A stretch of DNA of 33,933 bases from an uncultured Oscillospiraceae bacterium. Lineage in GTDB: Bacteria > Bacillota > Clostridia > Oscillospirales > Ruminococcaceae. Of the stretch, positions 1 through 7,937 are shown piece by piece; position 1 is the stretch's first letter, and each line of letters opens with the position of its first letter. Made by a program: the position numbers and the translations under genes. The DNA lies in the NCBI GenBank assembly GCA_900552945.1, contig USBI01000014.1, forward strand, positions 1 to 33,933, given 5' to 3'. A model generated the notes under the pieces. The model ran no database searches. It was not told the origin of the DNA and was given only the letters and a program-made list of their open reading frames with translations.

Positions 1-51
1 AATCGAATGACACATCTTGAGATACCCAACAATATCTTTAACTAAGGGAAA
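1..51. other. Contig-edge sequence not matching the downstream gene
   Basis: The first ~50 bases are AT-richer than what follows. Read in the frame of the beta-helix gene they give an unrelated peptide with a TAA stop at 43-45. Recognisable family sequence (residues like REYVNPKNAG) starts at about base 52. This is either an assembly junction or a genuine rearrangement breakpoint; the sequence alone cannot decide. Confidence 0.5.
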
Positions 52-150
52 CGGGAGTATGTCAACCCGAAAAACGCCGGTACGGAAGACGCAAGAATCA
101 CCTACCGCAGCACTGAACCGCTGGGCGCTGTCATCACCGGTGCGGAGCAG

Positions 151-1905
151 GTGAAGAACTGGCAGCCATATGAAGGCAATGTCTGGACCTGCAGAATCGA
201 CAACTCTATTTTTGGGAATTATAATCCATACACCACTTATGTTTACGGCGACTGGTATTTTGCCGGACGCAGCAAGCACACCGGTGCAGTCTACTTAAAC
301 GATAAGATGATGTATGAAGCGGCGGACCTTGACGCTTGCCTGAAGGGCGAGGTTTATGAGTGTTCCTGGGAACCGGAAGCGTCTGTTTATAAATGGTATG
401 CGGAGCAGGACGGCGGAGAAACGGTTCTTTACGCGAATTTCCAGGACAAAAACCCGAATGAAGAGAATGTTGAAATCAACGTGCGCCGTGAATGCTTCAT
501 GCCGTCTGAAACCGGCATCGGTTACATTACAGTCAGCGGGTTCAACATCAACAAAGCCGCTACGACTTGGGCGCCGCCCGCCGCTTATCAGGATGGTATG
601 ATCGGCCCGCACTGGTCCAAAGGCTGGATCATTGAGGACTGTGAAATCAGCAACAGCAAATGCGCGGGCATTTCCCTCGGTAAATATCTCGACCCGGATA
701 ACGACCACTACTTTACCTATAAACATGTGAAGAGCCCGACTCAGATGGAGCGCGACGCGGTCTGCCGCGGTCAGTACCACGGCTGGCTGAAAGAGAAGGT
801 GGGAAGCCATATCGTTCGCCGCTGCAACATCCACAACTGTGAGCAGGGCGGCATCATCGGCCGTATGGGCGGCGTTTTCTCAGTGATTGAGGACAACCAC
901 ATCCACCACATCAACAACATGATGGAGCTGGGCGGGGCAGAGATCGCCGGCATCAAAATGCACGCCGCGATCGACGTGATTTTCCGCCGCAACCACATCC
1001 ATCACTGCACCATGGGTATCTGGTGCGACTGGGAAGCACAGGGCACCCGTATTACCCAGAACCTGATGCATGACAACCAGAAACCGGAATTCGCCAAACA
1101 GCTCAAGGGCGGCATGATGAGCCAGGATATCTTTGTAGAGGTCGGCCACGGTCCTACGCTGATTGACAACAACATCCTGCTGTCCGACGCGACCCTGCGT
1201 TTTGCGACTGAGGGTGTGGCTATGGTGCACAACCTCATCTGCGGCGCGCTTACCTGTGTAGGCGGCGGAACCGGCCCGCGGTATACGCCGTACCACATTC
1301 CGCACCGGACCGAAGTCATGGGCTTCATGACCATCCTTCACGGCGACGACCGGTTCTACAACAACATTTTTGTACAGAAATGGCCGTCGGAACCTTTTAT
1401 TACTCTGCGTGACAGTTCGGAAGGCAGTGATGCGGAAAACCGTGAAGTTGGTACCCATGTGATGGACGATTACCTTACCTACGATGAGTGGATCAAGATG
1501 TTTGATATGGACACCGACACGCCGGATATGACAAAACTGGAGCCGGCACACAACCATTCGCTTCCGGTCTGGGTCAAGGGCAACGCTTATTTCAACGGCG
1601 CGAAAGCCTACCAGAAAGAGACCGACCACCTTGTGGATACCGAACACGAAGTGTATGTGGATGTCGTTTACAAAGACGGCAAGCCGGTGCTTTCCACCAA
1701 TCTGTACGATTATCTGAACGACTTTACCGTGGGTATGGTCAACAGCGATATTCTCGGCTGCGCGTTCGAGCCGGAAGAGCGGTTTGAAAATCCCGACGGA
1801 ACGGATATCGTTTTTGACCGGGATTACTTTGGCGGGCACCGTGGAGTGAATGTCATTCCGGGGCCGTTTGCAAGCCCGGAGGATGCCGCGCACGATCTTT
1901 TCTAA
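151..1905 (+). CDS. Right-handed parallel beta-helix repeat protein, 5'-truncated
   Basis: This is a 584-residue ORF from a GTG. Recognisable family sequence continues in frame upstream to about base 52, so the GTG at 151 is only the first start codon after the in-frame stop at 43-45. It is probably not the native start. The body has the features of large secreted or cytoplasmic beta-helix (pectate-lyase-fold) proteins that act on glycans: repeated IxxNxIHxxxxGI-type rungs (for example SVIEDNHIHHINNM and FRRNHIHHCTMGIW), and conserved WAPPAA, IGPHWSKGWIIEDCEI and AEIAGIKMHAAIDV blocks. Family members normally begin with a DUF1565-like segment that leads into a GDT..VHEG.YREW motif. That segment, roughly 50-60 residues, is absent here. 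No signal peptide can be judged because the true N-terminus is missing. A strong terminator follows the stop. The substrate is unknown; carbohydrate processing is inference from the fold. Confidence 0.75.
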   Translation: MKNWQPYEGNVWTCRIDNSIFGNYNPYTTYVYGDWYFAGRSKHTGAVYLNDKMMYEAADLDACLKGEVYECSWEPEASVYKWYAEQDGGETVLYANFQDKNPNEENVEINVRRECFMPSETGIGYITVSGFNINKAATTWAPPAAYQDGMIGPHWSKGWIIEDCEISNSKCAGISLGKYLDPDNDHYFTYKHVKSPTQMERDAVCRGQYHGWLKEKVGSHIVRRCNIHNCEQGGIIGRMGGVFSVIEDNHIHHINNMMELGGAEIAGIKMHAAIDVIFRRNHIHHCTMGIWCDWEAQGTRITQNLMHDNQKPEFAKQLKGGMMSQDIFVEVGHGPTLIDNNILLSDATLRFATEGVAMVHNLICGALTCVGGGTGPRYTPYHIPHRTEVMGFMTILHGDDRFYNNIFVQKWPSEPFITLRDSSEGSDAENREVGTHVMDDYLTYDEWIKMFDMDTDTPDMTKLEPAHNHSLPVWVKGNAYFNGAKAYQKETDHLVDTEHEVYVDVVYKDGKPVLSTNLYDYLNDFTVGMVNSDILGCAFEPEERFENPDGTDIVFDRDYFGGHRGVNVIPGPFASPEDAAHDLF

Positions 1906-1923
1906 TAAAGTGATGAATCGATT

Positions 1924-1957
1924 AAAAATGCCGCATATTTTGTATGCGGCATTTTTT
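1924..1957 (+). terminator. Rho-independent terminator after the beta-helix gene
   Basis: There is a perfect 10-bp stem (1928-1937 with 1943-1952) with a 5-nt loop, followed by a T run to 1957. It lies 20 nt after the stop codon. Confidence 0.85.
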
Positions 1958-1995
1958 AATGAAATCGAATCGGAAAATAAGGCTGAAATTCAGTG

Positions 1996-2024
1996 GTATA
2001 TTCTTCATCGGCTGACAGATACTA
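1996..2024 (+). promoter_or_regulatory. Candidate sigma-G (forespore) promoter of spoVT
   Basis: GTATA at 1996-2000 matches the sigma-G -35 consensus gHATR. After a 17-nt spacer, GATACTA at 2018-2024 matches the -10 consensus CATWHTA at all but the first base. Transcription would begin near 2031, about 34 nt before the spoVT start. B. subtilis spoVT is known to be sigma-G dependent, so the match is expected from established biology. Its use here is inference. Confidence 0.5.
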
Positions 2025-2064
2025 CTATTGCAAAATCTGTAAACAACGATGGGGGATTTAAAAT

Positions 2065-2601
2065 ATGAAAGCAACGGGCATTGTGAGAAGGATCGACGAT
2101 CTGGGAAGGGTGGTCATTCCGAAAGAGATTCGCCGGACACTCCGCATTCGGGAAGGGGACCCGATGGAAATCTTTACAAACGCGGAAGGCGCTGTCGTGT
2201 TTAAAAAATATTCGCCGATCGGCGAACTGTCCAATTACGCTGCACAGTGTGCGGAGGTGCTTTATAAAGCCGGTAACCTTCCGGTGCTGGTCTGTGATCG
2301 TGACAATGTGATCGCCGTTTCCGGCGTGCCGAAAAAGGAACTATTGGAACGGCGGGTTTCATCTGAATTAGAGGAGCTGATGAGCGCCCGTAAAAATCTG
2401 CCCAATGCCAAAAGAGAGGGGATTCGGCCGGTAGAAGGCGTTGACCGTTACGCGTACATCTGCGCGCCGATTCTTTCGCAGGGGGACGTCAACGGCGCGA
2501 TTATGTATATCACCGGCGATGGGTCAGCCGAACCGACCGAAGTGCAGACAAAGCTGATCCAGACGGCAGCGGCTCTCCTCGGCAAGCAGATTGAGGACTG
2601 A
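2065..2601 (+). CDS. spoVT: Stage V sporulation protein T, AbrB-family regulator
   Basis: The protein is 178 aa, the usual SpoVT length. Residues 1-50 form an AbrB/MazE-type swapped-hairpin DNA-binding domain with the signature GIVRRIDDLGRVVIPKEIRR and IREGDPMEI. Residues ~56-178 correspond to the GAF-like regulatory domain of SpoVT. In B. subtilis SpoVT tunes the sigma-G regulon in the forespore and affects spore coat/cortex formation and germination. The ATG at 2065 is preceded by a GGGGG ribosome binding site 9 nt upstream, and a sigma-G-like promoter lies just before that. The gene stands alone between the beta-helix terminator and the rimP promoter, so it is probably monocistronic. The name is preferred over AbrB because of the long C-terminal sensor domain. 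Its presence implies a sporulating host. Confidence 0.93.
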   Translation: MKATGIVRRIDDLGRVVIPKEIRRTLRIREGDPMEIFTNAEGAVVFKKYSPIGELSNYAAQCAEVLYKAGNLPVLVCDRDNVIAVSGVPKKELLERRVSSELEELMSARKNLPNAKREGIRPVEGVDRYAYICAPILSQGDVNGAIMYITGDGSAEPTEVQTKLIQTAAALLGKQIED

Positions 2602-2641
2602 CAGGCAGATATATCCTCTGCCGCGTACGGCAAGAAAACAC

Positions 2642-2670
2642 TTGCAATTAGCGGGCGGGTATGGTATACT
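2642..2670 (+). promoter_or_regulatory. Sigma-A promoter of the rimP-ribF cluster
   Basis: TTGCAA at 2642-2647, a 17-nt spacer, and TATACT at 2665-2670. Expected start is near 2677, leaving a leader of about 95 nt before rimP that contains the hairpin at 2700-2724. Confidence 0.6.
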
Positions 2671-2699
2671 GCTTATGGTTAGAATAGTTATTTTAAATG

Positions 2700-2724
2700 A
2701 AAGGCTGGGAGTTTCCCGGTCTTT
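2700..2724 (+). promoter_or_regulatory. Leader hairpin upstream of rimP, possible attenuator
   Basis: An 11-bp stem, with two G-U pairs if transcribed, pairs 2700-2710 with 2714-2724 around a 3-nt loop and is followed by CCTTTA. It lies between the promoter and the rimP ribosome binding site. The shape is terminator-like but the U tract is weak. NusA, encoded in this operon, stimulates pausing and termination at such hairpins, so autoregulation is a reasonable inference but unproven. Confidence 0.45.
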
Positions 2725-2772
2725 CCTTTATGTTAAGAACCTTTAACAGCGTACGGGAAAGGAATGAAGCAG

Positions 2773-3258
2773 ATGGCAAAAAAAGGCTCGACCGTTTCGG
2801 TCGTGTGGGAGCTTGCTGAGCCGATCGCGCAGCAGCTTGGTTTTACCCTGTGGGATGTCCGGTTCGAAAAGGAAGGCGGCAGCTGGTTTCTGCGCGTGAT
2901 CCTCGATAAGCCGGAAGGGATCGACATGGACGACTGTGCGGAAATGAGCCGCCTGCTGGATCCGGTCCTGGATGAAGAAGACCCTATTGAGCAGAGCTAT
3001 TATCTGGAGGTCGCTTCCGCGGGACTGGGGCGTGAACTGCGCCGGCCGGAACATTTTGCCGCCTGCATGGGAATGCCGGTGGAACTGCGGTCCATCCGCC
3101 CGGTAGACGGTGTGCGTGATTTTAAAGGAACCCTTTCTTCTTATGAAGACGGGCAGGTTACAGTGGATTGTGACGGCACGCCGCGCTCTTTTCCCGTAAA
3201 AGAGCTTGGGTTCATCCGGTTGGATGATTTTGACGAAGCGGATTTTGAACAGGAATAA
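2773..3258 (+). CDS. rimP: Ribosome maturation factor RimP
   Basis: About 161 aa from the ATG at 2773. This start is chosen over the in-frame ATG at 2764 because AAAGGA at 2758-2763 then sits 9 nt upstream, whereas at 2764 it would abut the start. RimP (YlxS/YhbC) binds the 30S subunit and is needed for its maturation. The sequence has the RimP N-terminal alpha/beta domain (LGFTLWDVRFEKEGGSWFLRV, then IDMDDCAEMSRLLDPVLDEED), the conserved LEVASAGLGRELRRPEHF junction, and the C-terminal SH3-like domain (FKGTLSSYEDGQVTV). It is the first gene of the conserved rimP-nusA-infB cluster and is followed 32 nt later by nusA. Confidence 0.95.
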   Translation: MAKKGSTVSVVWELAEPIAQQLGFTLWDVRFEKEGGSWFLRVILDKPEGIDMDDCAEMSRLLDPVLDEEDPIEQSYYLEVASAGLGRELRRPEHFAACMGMPVELRSIRPVDGVRDFKGTLSSYEDGQVTVDCDGTPRSFPVKELGFIRLDDFDEADFEQE

Positions 3259-3290
3259 ATGAATCAGACAGGATTGGAGAGAGCTGGAAA

Positions 3291-4349
3291 ATGAATAACG
3301 AATTTTTTGACGCACTGGAGCTGCTTGCAAAGGAGAAGGAGATTCCGCTGGAATACCTTCTGGAGCGGATCAAAACCGCGATTGGCATGGCGGTCAAACG
3401 CGATTACGGCGGTGTGGAAAATGTGCTGGTGGATATTGACGACGACACCCGCAAATTTAAAGTCAGCATGGTCAAGACCGTTGTGGCAGAGGTAGAGGAC
3501 CCGGCGAATGAGATTACTCTGGATGACGCTCTGAAAGCGAATAAACGTGCAAAGCTCGGCGACACCGTGGAGATCAAGCTGGAAACCAAGCAGTTCGGAC
3601 GCATCGCGGCGCAGACGGCGAAGCATGTCATTCGCCAGGGCATCCGCGAGGCGGAGCGGGAGCAGATGATCGAGCAGTTCCGTTCCAAGCTGCATGAAGT
3701 TGTGACCGGAAAGGTACAGCGGATTGAGCCGCAGACCGGCAACGTCACGTTGGAGATTGACGGCAACGAAGTGATGTTGTTCCGCAATGAGCAGTTAGAA
3801 AGCGATTCATTTGTGGAAGGCGATTATGTGAAGGTTTATGTCAGTGACATTACCGCCAACGGCAAACGCTGCAACCTGAAAATTTCAAGAACCCACAGAG
3901 ACCTGGTAAAACGCCTGTTTGAAACTGAAGTACCGGAAATTTTTGACGGCACGGTCGTTGTCAAGGCAATTTCCCGTGAAGCGGGCGCCCGCACCAAGCT
4001 GGCTGTTTACAGCGCGGATGAGAACGTGGATGCGGTGGGCGCGTGCATCGGCCCGAAAGGAACGCGTGTTGCTCATATTGTGGATGAACTCGGCGGCGAA
4101 AAGATTGATGTGGTTCCGTACAGTGAGGATCCGAAGGAGTTCATCGCGCAGGCGCTTTCTCCGGCGAAGGTCGTTGGTGTTGAGATTCTGGATGAAGAGT
4201 CCAGAACCTGCCGGGTCACCGTGCCGGATCATCAGCTTTCTCTGGCAATCGGCAACAAAGGGCAGAATGCGAAGCTCGCTGCCCGTCTGACAGGATATAA
4301 GATTGATATCCGCCCGGAGAGCGGTTTTTACGGAGAAGACGAGGAATAA
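3291..4349 (+). CDS. nusA: Transcription termination/antitermination factor NusA
   Basis: The protein is 352 aa. Domains in order: N-terminal RNA polymerase-binding domain (~1-125), S1 RNA-binding domain (~137-200, GKVQRIEPQTGNVTLEIDG), KH1 (~205-275, with IGPKGTRV) and KH2 (~280-345, with IGNKGQNAKLA at ~320-330). It ends soon after KH2. The acidic C-terminal repeats of the E. coli protein are absent, as is normal for Gram-positive NusA. NusA modulates pausing, termination and rRNA antitermination. The ATG has an upstream GGAGAGAG site. The next gene is ylxR, as in Bacillus and Clostridium. Confidence 0.97.
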   Translation: MNNEFFDALELLAKEKEIPLEYLLERIKTAIGMAVKRDYGGVENVLVDIDDDTRKFKVSMVKTVVAEVEDPANEITLDDALKANKRAKLGDTVEIKLETKQFGRIAAQTAKHVIRQGIREAEREQMIEQFRSKLHEVVTGKVQRIEPQTGNVTLEIDGNEVMLFRNEQLESDSFVEGDYVKVYVSDITANGKRCNLKISRTHRDLVKRLFETEVPEIFDGTVVVKAISREAGARTKLAVYSADENVDAVGACIGPKGTRVAHIVDELGGEKIDVVPYSEDPKEFIAQALSPAKVVGVEILDEESRTCRVTVPDHQLSLAIGNKGQNAKLAARLTGYKIDIRPESGFYGEDEE

Positions 4350-4415
4350 TCCCGCCGAATCATAAAGGCGGCTGTTTCAGTAATAGAAATGTTTGAACAG
4401 AGAGAGGGGCTGGCT

Positions 4416-4676
4416 GTGCAGAACAAAAAAATCCCCATGCGTATGTGTACCGGCTGCGGTGAGATGAAGCCGAAAAAGGAACTGGTGCGTGTGGTGAAAA
4501 CACCGGAAGGCGAATTTTTGCTGGATCTGACCGGTAAGAAATCAGGGCGCGGCGCCTATCTCTGCCGGAATACGGAATGCTTTAAAAAATGCAGAAAATC
4601 CAAACGGCTGGAAAAAAGCTTTGGATGCCGTATCCCGGATGAGGTTTACGACAAACTGGAGGGTGAACTGGAATGA
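4416..4676 (+). CDS. rnpM: RNase P modulator RnpM (YlxR, DUF448)
   Basis: A small basic protein of about 86 aa from the GTG at 4416. This start is preferred over the ATG at 4389 because GAGAGGGG sits about 6 nt upstream of the GTG, while the ATG has no ribosome binding site. It carries the YlxR signature PMRMCTGCGEMKPKKELVRVV, then GKKSGRGAYLC and a C-terminal lysine-rich helix with a second cysteine pair (LCRNTECFKKC). In B. subtilis and Clostridioides the family binds RNA and was recently described as a modulator of RNase P activity. It is located between nusA and the L7Ae-like gene ylxQ, and its stop overlaps the ylxQ start, indicating coupled translation. Confidence 0.9.
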   Translation: MQNKKIPMRMCTGCGEMKPKKELVRVVKTPEGEFLLDLTGKKSGRGAYLCRNTECFKKCRKSKRLEKSFGCRIPDEVYDKLEGELE

Positions 4677-4975
4677 CAGCAGCCCAAAAAGCGCTTTCCG
4701 CCCTGTCTCTTGCAAAACGGGCGGGAAAACTGGTCACCGGCTTTGATGCGGTGATGAAATCCGCGCGAAAAGGAGAAACCGGGCTGGTAGTTATCTCCTG
4801 CGGTGCTTCAGAGAAAACGAAAAAAGAAGCGGAATTCTACTGTGCCCGCGCAGGGGTGCGTTTGCTGGAAGCTCCTTTTTCTTTGGAGGATGCACAGCAG
4901 GTGTTTCAAAAACGGATTGGTGTTTTCGGTTTGACAGACCCCGGTTTTCAGAACATGCTGGAACAGCTGTGCTGA
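4673..4975 (+). CDS. ylxQ: YlxQ, L7Ae/L30e-family RNA-binding protein
   Basis: The protein is 100 aa and starts at an ATG that overlaps the rnpM stop (ATGA). It shows the L7Ae fold signature of Gram-positive YlxQ: an early AQKALSALSLAKRAGKLVTGFDAV helix, the GETGLVVISCGASEKTKKE strand-helix, and GVRLLEAPFSLEDAQQVFQK. L7Ae family members bind kink-turn RNAs. The specific target of YlxQ is not settled. It sits between rnpM and infB, the usual Gram-positive order. Confidence 0.9.
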   Translation: MTAAQKALSALSLAKRAGKLVTGFDAVMKSARKGETGLVVISCGASEKTKKEAEFYCARAGVRLLEAPFSLEDAQQVFQKRIGVFGLTDPGFQNMLEQLC

Positions 4976-5007
4976 TGTCTTAAAAGAATGGTAACGGGAG
5001 GATATCT

Positions 5008-7503
5008 ATGGTAATAAAATACAGGCTCCACGAGGTAGCGAAAGATTTAAATCTTCAGAACAAGGATGTAGCTGATCTGCTTTCTAAATATTCTGACACA
5101 CCGAAAAAGCATATGACGGCTTTGACGGATGAGGAACTCAACATTGTGTTTGATTATTTTACCCAGCAGAATCAGGTAGAAAATTTTGACGCGTATTTTA
5201 AGAGTACGGTAAAAACAACTGTTCCGGCCGCAGAACAAACAGAAACAAAACAAGGGCCGGTAAAGGAAAAAGAGGGAGCGCCAGTGCAGAAAGAAACAAA
5301 AAAGGCGGAAACCGCGCCGGCGGCAGAAGCGCAAAAGGTGGAAAAAACACATCCATCACAGAAAAAAGAAGTGCAGACGGGAACCAATCCTGCAAAGCCG
5401 AAACCGCAGGCTCCGGCGCAGCCGAAGCAGGATGCCAAGCCGGCAAAACAGCCGGAAGAGAAGTTCAATTTCCCGGTGCACGGTCCCAAAAAGACCGACA
5501 AACCGAAAGCCGAGCAGCCGAAAAAAGAGATCACCGTGCGGCACGTGGATACCCGTGCGGCTCAGGTGGATTTGGACAAATACAACGAGCGGTATGAACA
5601 GATCGCTCCGCAGACCCGCATGAGCGGTGACAACGTGCGCCGCAAGCAGAAGATCAACCAGAAATCCCAGCAGCGCGGACGTCAGCAGTCTCAGAAGAGA
5701 GAGACCGAAGCGCAGAAGCTGCAGCGGCTTGCGTTGGAGCGTGCGCGCAAACAGCAGCTGAAAGTGCTTATTCCGGATGAGATCGTCGTCAGCGAGCTCG
5801 CTTCCCGGCTGAAAGTTACTGTCAGCGAGGTCATTAAACGTTTGATGATGTTGGGCGTTATGGCTTCTATGAACGAGGTCATTGACTTTGACACCGCTTC
5901 TCTGATTGCGGAAGAGCTGGGTGCAAAGGTTGAGCACGAAGTGATTGTCACCATTGAAGAGCGTCTGATTGACGACAGTGAGGACGATACCGAAAACCTG
6001 GAACCGCGCAGCCCGGTTGTTGTTGTTATGGGTCACGTTGACCATGGTAAAACATCCCTGCTCGACAAGATTCGTCATGCGAACGTAACGGCGACCGAAG
6101 CGGGCGGAATTACCCAGCACATTGGTGCGTATCAGGTTAAGGTAAACGACCAGGTCATTACCTTCTTAGATACCCCGGGCCATGAAGCGTTTACCGCTAT
6201 GCGTGCGCGCGGCGCTTCCGTTACCGATGTCGCTATCCTTGTGGTCGCTGCGGACGATGGTATCATGCCGCAGACGGTTGAAGCGATCAACCACGCGAAA
6301 GCTGCGGGAGTATCCATCATTGTTGCCATTAACAAGATTGATAAAGAAGGCGCCAATCCGGACCGTGTTAAACAGGAACTCACAGAATATGAGCTGATTC
6401 CGGAGGAATGGGGCGGCGATACGGTCTGCTGCCCGGTCTCTGCTTTGACCGGTGAAGGAATCGATAACCTTCTGGAAATGGTCTGCCTTGTTTCGGATAT
6501 GCGTGAACTGAAGGCGAACCCGAACCGTCCGGCGAAAGGTACGGTCATTGAAGCACGGTTGGATAAAGGCCGCGGCCCGGTTGCGACTTTGCTTGTTCAG
6601 AACGGAACCCTTCACACCGGTGATATCATCATTGCCGGAACAACGGTTGGCCGTGTTCGTGTAATGACCAACGACCGCGGCAAACAGGTAAAAGAGGCCG
6701 GCCCGTCCATGCCGGTTGAAATCACCGGCCTTGATGAAGTGCCGTCAGCGGGTGATGTGGTCAATGCGGTTGCGGATGAGCGTCTGGCAAGAACGCTGGT
6801 TGAGCAGCGGCGCCATGAGCTCAAAGAGCAGGAATTCAAGAGCTATCAGAAGGTTACGCTTGACAATCTGTTCAGCCAGATTGAGCAGGGCGAAATGAAA
6901 GAGCTTGCCATTGTTGTTAAAGCGGACGTACAGGGTTCCGTTGAAGCGGTCCGTCAGTCGCTGGAAAAACTCACCAACGATGAAGTGCGTGTCCGCGTGA
7001 TTCACGGCGGCGTCGGCGCGATTTCCAAATCGGACGTTATGCTGGCGAACGCGTCCAACGCAATCGTCATCGGCTTTAATGTGCGTCCGGACCCGGTTGC
7101 ACGCGCGAGCGCGGAAGAAGAGGGCGTTGAGATTCGTACCTACCGCATTATTTACGATGCGATTGACGATGTTACCCAGGCGATGAAGGGGATGCTGGCG
7201 CCGAAATACCGCGATGTCGATCAGGGCCGTGTGGAAGTGCGTGCGGTTTACAAAATTTCCAGTGTCGGAACGGTTGCGGGCTGCTATGTGACAGAAGGAA
7301 AGGTCACCCGTGCCTCGATGATTCGTGTTGTACGTGACGGCATTGTGATTGCTGAGGATAAGATTGATTCGCTCCGGCGTTTCAAAGATGACGTCCGTGA
7401 GGTTAACCAGGGCTACGAATGTGGTATTGGCCTTGAGAAGTTTAACGACGTCAAAGAAGGCGACGTATTTGAAGCGTATATTGTGGAAGAATACCGTGAT
7501 TAA
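5008..7503 (+). CDS. infB: Translation initiation factor IF-2
   Basis: The protein is 831 aa. Residues 1-50 form the IF2 N-terminal domain ([20 protein letters not shown]). Residues ~60-235 are a low-complexity Lys/Ala/Pro/Gln/Glu linker, and a second IF2-N domain follows ([21 protein letters not shown]). The GTPase domain has G1 GHVDHGKT at 342-349, G3 DTPGHE and G4 NKID. C-terminal domains II-IV follow. IF-2 delivers fMet-tRNA to the 30S subunit and promotes subunit joining. The ATG at 5008 has an upstream GGGAGG site. The long repetitive linker is typical and not a sign of misassembly. Confidence 0.98.
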   Translation: MVIKYRLHEVAKDLNLQNKDVADLLSKYSDTPKKHMTALTDEELNIVFDYFTQQNQVENFDAYFKSTVKTTVPAAEQTETKQGPVKEKEGAPVQKETKKAETAPAAEAQKVEKTHPSQKKEVQTGTNPAKPKPQAPAQPKQDAKPAKQPEEKFNFPVHGPKKTDKPKAEQPKKEITVRHVDTRAAQVDLDKYNERYEQIAPQTRMSGDNVRRKQKINQKSQQRGRQQSQKRETEAQKLQRLALERARKQQLKVLIPDEIVVSELASRLKVTVSEVIKRLMMLGVMASMNEVIDFDTASLIAEELGAKVEHEVIVTIEERLIDDSEDDTENLEPRSPVVVVMGHVDHGKTSLLDKIRHANVTATEAGGITQHIGAYQVKVNDQVITFLDTPGHEAFTAMRARGASVTDVAILVVAADDGIMPQTVEAINHAKAAGVSIIVAINKIDKEGANPDRVKQELTEYELIPEEWGGDTVCCPVSALTGEGIDNLLEMVCLVSDMRELKANPNRPAKGTVIEARLDKGRGPVATLLVQNGTLHTGDIIIAGTTVGRVRVMTNDRGKQVKEAGPSMPVEITGLDEVPSAGDVVNAVADERLARTLVEQRRHELKEQEFKSYQKVTLDNLFSQIEQGEMKELAIVVKADVQGSVEAVRQSLEKLTNDEVRVRVIHGGVGAISKSDVMLANASNAIVIGFNVRPDPVARASAEEEGVEIRTYRIIYDAIDDVTQAMKGMLAPKYRDVDQGRVEVRAVYKISSVGTVAGCYVTEGKVTRASMIRVVRDGIVIAEDKIDSLRRFKDDVREVNQGYECGIGLEKFNDVKEGDVFEAYIVEEYRD

Positions 7504-7543
7504 ATGCAGCAACCTTTGTGGATGATGAAAGGCGGTGAGGCTT

Positions 7544-7891
7544 ATGGCCGGTTATAAAATAGGGCGCTTGTCTGAAGATTTCAAGCGGGAACTCAGCGTG
7601 ATTCTGCGTGAGCTCAAAGACCCGCGTGTTCATGGAATGCTGAGTATCGTCAAACTGGAGCTTTCCAATGACCTCTCTCATTGTAAGGTCTATATCAGCG
7701 CGATGGAGGGGATGGATACCGCCAAGGAAGCCGTACAGGGGCTGAAATCGGCGAGTGGGTTCATCAAACGGGAACTCAGCGCGCGCATTCGGATGCGCCG
7801 CTGCCCCGAACTGCATTTTATTGCGGATGATTCCATTGAGCACAGCGCTCAGCTCAATCAGCTGATAGATGAATTAAATCATAAAGGATAA
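7544..7891 (+). CDS. rbfA: 30S ribosome-binding factor RbfA
   Basis: About 115 aa from the ATG at 7544. An upstream in-frame GTG at 7535 lies inside the ribosome binding region (AAAGGCGGTGAGG) and is less likely. It has the RbfA KH-like fold signature: GRLSEDFKRELSVILRELKDPRV, LSNDLSHCKVYIS, and a C-terminal RRCPELHFIADDSIEHSAQLNQLID. RbfA supports late 16S rRNA maturation and cold adaptation. It follows infB as in most bacteria and is separated from nrnA by a strong hairpin. Confidence 0.95.
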   Translation: MAGYKIGRLSEDFKRELSVILRELKDPRVHGMLSIVKLELSNDLSHCKVYISAMEGMDTAKEAVQGLKSASGFIKRELSARIRMRRCPELHFIADDSIEHSAQLNQLIDELNHKG

Positions 7892-7893
7892 GC

Positions 7894-7924
7894 ACAGGGC
7901 GGCGGGCTGCCGCCCTGTATTTTA
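7894..7924 (+). promoter_or_regulatory. Strong hairpin between rbfA and nrnA
   Basis: A perfect 10-bp GC-rich stem (7894-7903 with 7909-7918) with a 5-nt loop begins 2 nt after the rbfA stop. It is followed by ATTTTA rather than a full T run. It could act as a partial terminator that lowers downstream expression, or as a 3' mRNA stabiliser. Confidence 0.55.
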
Positions 7925-7937
7925 AAGGAGGATATCA

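Noticed and set aside
880..1893. 337-codon open frame antisense to the beta-helix gene
   Set aside because: It is opposite a well-supported protein, with no start signal and a shadow-like composition (Val/His/Arg-rich).
5180..5720. Low-complexity Lys/Pro/Ala/Gln stretch that looks like a repeat region
   Set aside because: It is the normal linker of IF-2, in frame and typical of the family.
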